DNA of 20,124 bases from UBA4292 sp002395865. GTDB taxonomy: Bacteria; Bacillota; Clostridia; Lachnospirales; Lachnospiraceae. The position numbers and the translations under genes are program-made. Position 1 is the stretch's first letter. Every line of letters begins with the position of its first letter. Positions 15,343 to 20,124 of this stretch are shown piece after piece. The stretch is from positions 1 to 20,124 of the forward strand of contig CAMNBU010000041.1 of the NCBI GenBank assembly GCA_946533395.1, in the 5' to 3' direction. The notes under the pieces were generated by a model that saw nothing but the letters and a program-made list of their open reading frames with translations, was not told the DNA's origin and ran no database searches.

Positions 15343-15981
15343 ATGAACGAAGGAGTTAAGATCTACTACAGGAACTCGAGGGATATATCCATGAGGGTCA
15401 TTCCCGGACATTTTGTCACCAGCCACTCGCATATCAATTTCTATTTCGATATGACGACCATGAAGATCCGCCAGTCGGAGGCAGAGGCCGTGGCGCGCCA
15501 GATCGCGAGCCAGTATTCGTACAACACGATCGTGGACACCATCGCCTGCATGGACGGCACCGAGGTCATCGGCGCGTATCTCGCAGAAGAGCTGCAGCAT
15601 TCGGGCATCATGTCAATGAACTCTCATAAGACCATTTACATAGTCACCCCGGAGCTCAATGTGCAGAACCAGCTCATCTTCAGGGACAATAACCGCATCG
15701 CCATCGAGGGCAAGCATGTGCTCCTTCTGCTCGCGTCCGCGACCACCGGCCGCACCATCTCCTCGAGCCTCGACTGCATCAGATACTACGGCGGCCACCT
15801 CGCAGGTATATCCGCCCTTTTCTCCGCAGTCGACACAGTAGCCGGGGAACCCGTCCACGCTATCTTTTCGGCTGCAGACGTGCCGAACTATTCCACATAC
15901 AGCCAGCACGACTGCCCGATGTGCAGAAACGCCGAGAAGATCGATGCGCTTGTGAACAGCTTCGGGTATTCGGAGCTGTAG
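15343..15981 (+). CDS. Orotate phosphoribosyltransferase-like protein, altered PRPP loop
   Basis: A 212-residue protein with a type I phosphoribosyltransferase fold. DTIACMDGTEVIGAYLAEEL (65-84) corresponds to the substrate region and VLLLLASATTGRT (126-138) to the PRPP loop. In active enzymes this loop reads roughly VDDVxTTG. Here Leu130-Ala131 replace the acidic pair while TTG (134-136) is kept. A C-terminal CPMC (191-194) could bind metal or be redox-active. Ribosome binding site GGAGG stands just before the ATG. It may be a catalytically weak paralogue, a PRPP or nucleotide sensor, or an enzyme with altered chemistry. Similar Lachnospiraceae proteins annotated as orotate phosphoribosyltransferase come to mind, but pyrimidine synthesis genes are absent here. 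The 11 and 15-base gaps keep it in the operon. Confidence 0.75.
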   Translation: MNEGVKIYYRNSRDISMRVIPGHFVTSHSHINFYFDMTTMKIRQSEAEAVARQIASQYSYNTIVDTIACMDGTEVIGAYLAEELQHSGIMSMNSHKTIYIVTPELNVQNQLIFRDNNRIAIEGKHVLLLLASATTGRTISSSLDCIRYYGGHLAGISALFSAVDTVAGEPVHAIFSAADVPNYSTYSQHDCPMCRNAEKIDALVNSFGYSEL

Positions 15982-15996
15982 GGGAAGAGGTTATGG

Positions 15997-16848
15997 ATGA
16001 AGGATCACAACGATGTTTACAGGCTGGCCAACGGGGTGGAGATTCCATGTATAGGCTTCGGAATGTGGCAGACACCGGATGATGAGACCGGTGTGAAAGC
16101 AGTAAAGAGCGCGATAGAAGCGGGATATACCCACATCGATACCGCGCAGGCCTATGGAAATGAAGACTGCGTGAGAATCGCGATAGAAGAGACGGGTTTG
16201 GACAGAAAAAAGCTGTTCATCACCACAAAACTGACGAATCCCAATCACACTTACGAGCTTACGATGAGCTCTTTTGAAGAGTCACTTAAGAAGCTGGGAA
16301 CCGACTATGTGGATCTGTTCCTCATCCATTGGCCGAACCCCAAGCCTTTCAGAGATCGCTGGCAGGAGGCCAATGCGCAGACCTGGAGGGCCATGGAGGA
16401 GCTTTACGAGGCGGGTAAGATACGCTCCATAGGTATCAGCAATTTCAGGCGGCATCACATCGATGCCCTTCTGGAAACTGCAAGGATAAAGCCGATGGTA
16501 AATCAGATAAGGCTCTGCCCCGGTGAGACGCAGGATGAGGTTGTGGATTACTGCAGATCGCAGGGGATGATCCTTGAGGCGTACAGTCCGCTCGGCACCG
16601 GTAAGATATTTGCCGTGCCCCAGATGCAGAAGCTGGCCGAAAAATACGGCAGGAGTATTGCCCAGATCTGCATCCGATGGAGCCTTCAGAGAGGCTACCT
16701 TCCGCTTCCCAAGTCTGTAACTCCCTCGCGCATCGAGGAGAACCTTAAAGTATTTGATTTCGAGCTGGAAGAGGAGGACGTACGTCTGATCGCAGGGCTT
16801 ACCGGATGTGTGGGGCTTTCGAGCGATCCGGATCAGAGGCCGTTTTGA
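15997..16848 (+). CDS. Aldo/keto reductase
   Basis: NAD(P)H-dependent oxidoreductase of the AKR superfamily, 283 residues, cytoplasmic (beta/alpha)8 barrel. The catalytic tetrad is visible: D48 and Y53 in IDTAQAYGNE, K78 in ITTKL, H111 in LFLIHWPNPK. SIGISNF and the C-terminal PKSVTPSRIEENLKVFDFEL, which contacts the cofactor phosphate, are also typical. Substrates of this group (2,5-diketo-gluconate reductase or glyoxal reductase type) are broad. An overlapping ATG at 15993 is out of frame; GAAGAGG lies six bases before the ATG at 15997. It is the last gene of the run that begins with tex and is followed by the hairpin region at 16953. Confidence 0.95.
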   Translation: MKDHNDVYRLANGVEIPCIGFGMWQTPDDETGVKAVKSAIEAGYTHIDTAQAYGNEDCVRIAIEETGLDRKKLFITTKLTNPNHTYELTMSSFEESLKKLGTDYVDLFLIHWPNPKPFRDRWQEANAQTWRAMEELYEAGKIRSIGISNFRRHHIDALLETARIKPMVNQIRLCPGETQDEVVDYCRSQGMILEAYSPLGTGKIFAVPQMQKLAEKYGRSIAQICIRWSLQRGYLPLPKSVTPSRIEENLKVFDFELEEEDVRLIAGLTGCVGLSSDPDQRPF

Positions 16849-16952
16849 TGAGAGTGCTGCTTATCTGCGCATATATTATTGTATTTTTTCGGGAACAATG
16901 TAACCCGGTATTTTTATCCATTGATAGACCTTGTGAATGGTTTGTGAAAAAA

Positions 16953-17030
16953 GTTCACTCCCTGTGAACAAAAAACTTTGAGAAAAGCTCGATTTAGTGA
17001 ATATTCACTGAGTCGAGCTTTTTGTTCACA
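16953..17030. repeat. Nested inverted repeats rich in GTGAA/TTCAC
   Basis: This holds several overlapping palindromes: GTTCAC (16953-16958) with GTGAAC (16964-16969); TGTGAACAAAAA (16963-16974) with TTTTTGTTCACA (17019-17030); GCTCGA (16987-16992) with TCGAGC (17013-17018); and the perfect 14-base AGTGAATATTCACT (16996-17009). Two direct TTGTGAA copies precede it at 16931 and 16942, 11 bases apart. It could fold into alternative hairpins, act as a protein-binding cluster, or be a degraded miniature mobile element with 12-base terminal repeats. Confidence 0.75.
16983..17023 (+). terminator. Terminator after the aldo/keto reductase
   Basis: AAAAGCTCGA (16983-16992) pairs with TCGAGCTTTT (17013-17022). 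Inside the arms the palindrome AGTGAATATTCACT extends the stem after a three-base mismatch. Five T close the structure (17019-17023). The flanking A and T runs mean it could work in both directions. It lies 134 bases after the reductase stop. Confidence 0.7.
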
Positions 17031-17052
17031 AATAAATATACCAATAAATATA
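17031..17052 (+). repeat. Direct repeat of ten bases in AT-rich spacer
   Basis: AATAAATATA occurs at 17031-17040 and again at 17043-17052, separated by CC. It directly follows the nested inverted repeat. The whole gap 16849-17202 is AT-rich and holds no convincing gene. Confidence 0.6.
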
Positions 17053-17074
17053 GCATGTGCAAAGAAAGATACTA

Positions 17075-17103
17075 TTGACTAAATTATTGCGCGGTGTTAG
17101 CAT
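17075..17103 (+). promoter_or_regulatory. Possible promoter of the Rpn gene
   Basis: TTGACT (17075-17080), 17 bases, TAGCAT (17098-17103). It is 100 bases before the ATG at 17203. The -10 is a weak match. A second candidate, TTGGCA (17161) and TATCAT (17184), would start transcription within the ribosome binding site and is less likely. Confidence 0.35.
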
Positions 17104-17202
17104 CAAGGCATAGGATTTTAAACAGTTGGAAGATCGATAAGTATTTAATGGATTTTTTGCTTGGCATCGGTCAAAAAATGTTGTATCATCAAAGGAGGAA
17201 CT

Positions 17203-18069
17203 ATGGATAAATTCATTCCCGCAACCCATGATGTGGTATTCAAGGCACTTTTTGCTACGAATACGGATATTTTGAAGGCGTTTCTGAGAGATGTGATAGA
17301 ACTGCCGCTGGCTGAAGAAGATAAGGTGCTTGTGCGAAACCCGGAGATCGTGCCTCTGGTGGTAGACGGTAAGCTGTGTCGGTTGGACATACATGTCGAG
17401 ACAGATAAGAGAAAGTTCAACATCGAGATGCAGGCCAGAAGGCAGGGCTTCAGCCCCGAGAGGATTCTCTTCTACTGGAGCAAGATGTATGCGAGCGATG
17501 TCAGGGAGAGTGCCGTTTACGAGACTCTCGACAGGACTATTTCGGTGAATGTTCTGAACTTCAGCTTTCTTGAGGGTGAAGAGTACCACACATCGTTTTC
17601 CATACGGGATGACAGGGAATACAAACAGCTGACTGATAAGCTGTCCATACATCTATTCGAACTGCCCAAGGTGCCTAAGGAGCTGAAGGCAAATGATGAT
17701 AGACAAATGTGGATGCGGCTTATCATGGCAGACACAGAGGAGGTGCTTGCGATGATCAAGGATACAACTACAAACCCTGAGATCAAAAAAGGAGCTGACA
17801 AGATACGCGAGATCAATGCCGACATTGCCCTTCGCGAGCAGATCTGGGCCAGGGATAAGGCCTTGTATGACTACTGGAATGACATGAATGTCGCAAGACG
17901 CGAGGGCGTGGAGCAGGGATTGGAGCAGGGACGTGAGGAAGGAATAGAATTGGGAATACAGCAGGGCATAGACCAAGGCCGCGAAAGCCTGAGTAACGAA
18001 CTGATGGCGATGTGGCGACAGCAGGGGAGAAGCGAAGAGGAGATTGCGGTTCTGCTCGGTAAAAAGTAA
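17203..18069 (+). CDS. Rpn-family PD-(D/E)XK nuclease (putative transposase-like)
   Basis: A 288-residue protein of the Rpn/PDDEXK_2 group, often labelled recombination-promoting nuclease or putative transposase. The N-terminal ATHDVVFKALF and the nuclease core CRLDIHVETDK to FNIEMQ give D62, E75 and Q77, the D...ExQ arrangement of the family. HLFELPKVPK follows. The tail carries six tetrapeptide units (236-259): VEQG, LEQG, REEG, IELG, IQQG, IDQG. At the DNA level GGAGCAGGGA repeats at 17910 and 17922. AAAGGAGG precedes the ATG at 17203; an in-frame start at 17161 has no such site. Relatives in E. coli are DNA endonucleases that raise RecA-independent recombination. No inverted-repeat ends or cargo mark this as a complete mobile unit. 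Confidence 0.9.
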   Translation: MDKFIPATHDVVFKALFATNTDILKAFLRDVIELPLAEEDKVLVRNPEIVPLVVDGKLCRLDIHVETDKRKFNIEMQARRQGFSPERILFYWSKMYASDVRESAVYETLDRTISVNVLNFSFLEGEEYHTSFSIRDDREYKQLTDKLSIHLFELPKVPKELKANDDRQMWMRLIMADTEEVLAMIKDTTTNPEIKKGADKIREINADIALREQIWARDKALYDYWNDMNVARREGVEQGLEQGREEGIELGIQQGIDQGRESLSNELMAMWRQQGRSEEEIAVLLGKK

Positions 18070-18274
18070 CGGCTATGGGGTATATTGCTGCAAAACAGAG
18101 ATGGTGTAGCAAGGCTTCCGGTATTCGGAGATAAGGATATTTGGAAAACTGAATAAAAAAATATGAAAGATGTCTTTCGCTGTCATAACAGACCATACAC
18201 AATGAGGTACGGTAATATTACATTCATATTTGCTATGCGAAGACAGATAATGGCGCCAATGAGAAGCAAACCGC
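18070..18274. other. Gap without a gene between convergent units
   Basis: About 330 bases separate the Rpn stop from the glycosyltransferase stop at 18399. This AT-rich stretch holds only short frames without ribosome binding sites. A small inverted repeat, GAAAGA (18165-18170) with TCTTTC (18173-18178), has no T-run. No clear plus-strand terminator for the Rpn gene was found. Confidence 0.6.
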
Positions 18275-18310
18275 AAAAAGACGAACCCGGAGACTTTTCT
18301 TCGGGTTCGT
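18275..18310 (-). terminator. Terminator of the glycosyltransferase gene
   Basis: ACGAACCCG (18281-18289) pairs with CGGGTTCGT (18302-18310) around a 12-base loop. On the minus strand the stem is followed by CTTTTTG (plus 18274-18280), so it terminates transcription coming from the glycosyltransferase. It is about 90 bases after that gene's stop. Confidence 0.8.
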
Positions 18311-18398
18311 GAGCAATATTATATGTGCTTTTTATACGCTAGCTTGTGATAGACATGGAGTTTGTTACCGAATATCTGTTTTAGCGCTTATTATTCTG

Positions 18399-20124
18399 TT
18401 AGATCTTATAATACCCATTCCTCAGACTGGTCAAATTCTTATTATAATATGGATCATAGTCCAGGCGCTTTCCCCACTTTTCGAGGAGGCGCTTTTTTTC
18501 GTTCTCGAAGCGCTCCTTCTGCTCGTCGGTGAGCTCGTAGCCGCGGGACTTGGACTCGTAGTGATGCATGCGGACGAAAGCATCGTAGACGATGAGATAG
18601 CCTGCGGCACCGATCTTGAGGCAGAGGTCTACGTCGTTGTAGGCGACGACGAAGTCCTCGTCAAGGCCGCCGACCTCGTCGAATACGGACTTCTTTACGA
18701 GCATGCAGGCGGCGGTGACACCGCTTATGTCCTGTGAGACGATGGCGCGACCTAAATATCCGGGATCGTCGGCGCCGTAGCGCAGGAATACGTGGTGGGC
18801 GGCGTGCTCAACGCCTATTAAAACGCCTGCGTGCTGTACGGTGTCGTCCGCGTACAGGAGTTTCGCTCCGACGGCGCCGACATCCTTTCGCTGACAGTAC
18901 CCCATCATGCTTGTGAACAGGTCGGGGCTGATGACCTCGGTGTCATTATTCAGAAGCAGGAGATAGTCACCCTTCGCCTCACGGGCGCCGAAGTTATTGA
19001 TAGCGGAGTAGTTGAACTCCTTCTCCCATGTGATGAGGCGGATACGTGGGTCACGCTCGGTCATGGTCTTGTAGTAGTCGAACGTACCTTGCTCCTCGCT
19101 GTTGTTCTCTATGACTATGATCTCATAGTTTTTGTATGTGATCTTCTCAAGGATGGATGTGATGCACGTGTCCAGCTCGCCTATGTGGTCCTTGTTCGGT
19201 ATGAGGACGGAGATGAGCGGCTCCTCCTTGAGAGTGAAATCGGTCTTGTACCAGCCGAGGCACTGCGCGCGGCTCACCTTGCCGGGGATGCCGTTTCTGT
19301 CGTAATATGCCTGCACAGCCCTTACGCCTGCGTCAAATGCGTAAGTCTTCGCGGCGCCCTCGGAGGCTGTGGAAGCCATGTGGCTGCGCCATGAGTAGAG
19401 CACCTTCGGGATGTGGCAGACCTTTCTGGACTTTTCCACGCAGCGAAGTATGAAATCGTGGTCCTGCGCGCCATCGAAAGCCGGGTCGAAGGGACCCGCG
19501 GCATCGGCTACGGGCTTGCGTACCATGAACATATGGCAGATGTAGTTGTTGCATGTGAGCAGATCGATGTTGAAATCGGACTTGAAGTTCGGGTCGTAGT
19601 GTCTGCCTGTTTCATCGTCCAGCTTGTCCTCATCGCAGTATATGGCATCTACGCTTCTGTCTGCGTTCATCGCCTCCACGTACTCGTAAAACGCGTTCGG
19701 AGGGATGATATCGTCCTGATCCATCAGAGCTATCCACTCGCCGTCCGCGATCTTCAGTGCGACGTTCGTATTGCCCGAGATGCCGCGGTTCGTGCGAAGG
19801 CGCGCGTTCTTTATGCGCTCGTCCTCTGAAGCGAGCTTTCTGATGAGAGCGGAGAGCTTCGCGTCCTGTCCCGAGCCGTTCGCGAGGCAAAGCTGCCAGT
19901 TGCTGTAGGTCTGCGCTTTCACGGAGCGCACCATCTCGAGAAGGTGCTCGGGGCGGGGGTTATACACGGGCACGATAACGGAGATGAGAGGAGAGTAGGC
20001 AAGAGTCGCGGTGGCCTGACGGTTCAGAGTGAGCTTATCCGGCTGATGATCCTTGTACCACTTCTCGTAGCGCTTCTTCGTGTTCTTCTCGGTGTTGCGA
20101 AGATACGCCCCCTTGTTCTCCGAC
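18399..20124 (-). CDS. Two-domain family 2 glycosyltransferase, 5' end beyond window
   Basis: The frame stays open to the right edge, so the N-terminus is missing; 574 residues are visible. The apparent GTG start at 19973 is an internal Val in SVIVPVYNP, which is the beginning of a GT-A fold. Domain 1 (visible residues about 47-290) has the nucleotide-sugar and metal site LMDQDD (133-138). Domain 2 (about 305-540) restarts with LISVLIPNKDH, has LLLNNDTEV near 394 and VGGLDEDFVVAYNDVDLCLKI. Tandem GT2 domains of this sort occur in enzymes for rhamnan, O-antigen-like or wall teichoic-type polysaccharide chains. There is no membrane segment in the visible part, so it probably works at the cytoplasmic face. 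The rest of the cluster likely lies right of the window. Confidence 0.93.
   Translation of the reverse strand, partial: SENKGAYLRNTEKNTKKRYEKWYKDHQPDKLTLNRQATATLAYSPLISVIVPVYNPRPEHLLEMVRSVKAQTYSNWQLCLANGSGQDAKLSALIRKLASEDERIKNARLRTNRGISGNTNVALKIADGEWIALMDQDDIIPPNAFYEYVEAMNADRSVDAIYCDEDKLDDETGRHYDPNFKSDFNIDLLTCNNYICHMFMVRKPVADAAGPFDPAFDGAQDHDFILRCVEKSRKVCHIPKVLYSWRSHMASTASEGAAKTYAFDAGVRAVQAYYDRNGIPGKVSRAQCLGWYKTDFTLKEEPLISVLIPNKDHIGELDTCITSILEKITYKNYEIIVIENNSEEQGTFDYYKTMTERDPRIRLITWEKEFNYSAINNFGAREAKGDYLLLLNNDTEVISPDLFTSMMGYCQRKDVGAVGAKLLYADDTVQHAGVLIGVEHAAHHVFLRYGADDPGYLGRAIVSQDISGVTAACMLVKKSVFDEVGGLDEDFVVAYNDVDLCLKIGAAGYLIVYDAFVRMHHYESKSRGYELTDEQKERFENEKKRLLEKWGKRLDYDPYYNKNLTSLRNGYYKI

Noticed and set aside
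16848..16967. 39-codon frame starting in the stop of the aldo/keto reductase (TGATG)
   Set aside because: The start overlap is suggestive, but the peptide has no domain or coherent membrane pattern, and its stop falls inside the inverted-repeat cluster; chance is more likely.
16953..17052. CRISPR array
   Set aside because: Repeats are short, unequal in spacing, partly inverted and without unique spacers of constant length; no cas genes are present.
17026..17652. 208-codon minus-strand frame overlapping the Rpn gene
   Set aside because: Most of it is antisense to the well-supported nuclease and the rest is AT-rich spacer; no domain recognised.
17203..18069. Complete insertion sequence around the Rpn gene
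   Set aside because: The 12-base inverted arms at 16963 and 17030 both lie upstream of the gene; no matching repeat was found after its stop.
18073..18276. 67-codon minus-strand frame in the gap after the Rpn gene
   Set aside because: No ribosome binding site, and it lies beyond the glycosyltransferase terminator; composition looks like non-coding AT-rich DNA.
19971..19973. GTG as start of the glycosyltransferase
   Set aside because: The codon is the Val of SVIVPVYNP, the first strand of the GT-A fold; the frame continues with a plausible sequence to the window edge.

Overview
The window looks like a chromosomal segment of an anaerobic Gram-positive bacterium of the Clostridia, most likely the Lachnospiraceae (Butyrivibrio/Roseburia-like). 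The reasons are strong AGGAGG-type ribosome binding sites, sigma-A promoters with 17-base spacers, a LeuA-like enzyme of the Re-citrate synthase type, a FeoB-associated Cys-rich mini-protein, a YitT protein and an Rpn/PDDEXK_2 nuclease. This is a family-level inference, not a measured match. No tRNA, rRNA, CRISPR array or complete insertion sequence was seen.

Left part (1-4328): the 5' portion of an unrecognised soluble protein runs off the left edge on the minus strand. Next come a minus-strand acyl-CoA/2-oxoacid condensing enzyme (Re-citrate synthase or isopropylmalate synthase type) and a divergent LysR regulator; a LysR-type T-N11-A box lies in the shared promoter region. mnmA (tRNA 2-thiouridylase) follows with its own promoter.

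Middle part (4392-8664): a membrane-bound GGDEF-EAL protein has a wrecked GGDEF site but an intact EAL site, so it is predicted to degrade c-di-GMP. It converges on yitT across a bidirectional terminator. yitT is bracketed by two copies of one palindromic element; the second copy sits at the predicted transcription start of surE.

Right-centre (8686-17023): an apparent eight-gene transcription unit, with gaps of -1 to 22 bases and no internal terminator seen: tex, trkA, a CPA1-type cation/proton antiporter, a GNAT acetyltransferase, a YD-repeat lipoprotein, a 58-residue FeoB-associated Cys-rich membrane protein, an orotate-phosphoribosyltransferase-like protein lacking the acidic pair of the PRPP loop, and an aldo/keto reductase. 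It ends at a complex nested inverted repeat that includes a terminator.

Right end (17031-20124): an AT-rich spacer, an Rpn-family nuclease with a tetrapeptide-repeat tail, and a convergent minus-strand gene, cut by the window edge, for a large two-domain family 2 glycosyltransferase (cell-surface polysaccharide type).

Most of the window is ordinary core metabolism and housekeeping. The least explained elements are the yitT-flanking palindromes, the nested GTGAA/TTCAC repeat cluster before the Rpn gene, the TrkA-antiporter pairing, the PRPP-loop-defective phosphoribosyltransferase and the orphan Cys-rich mini-protein.
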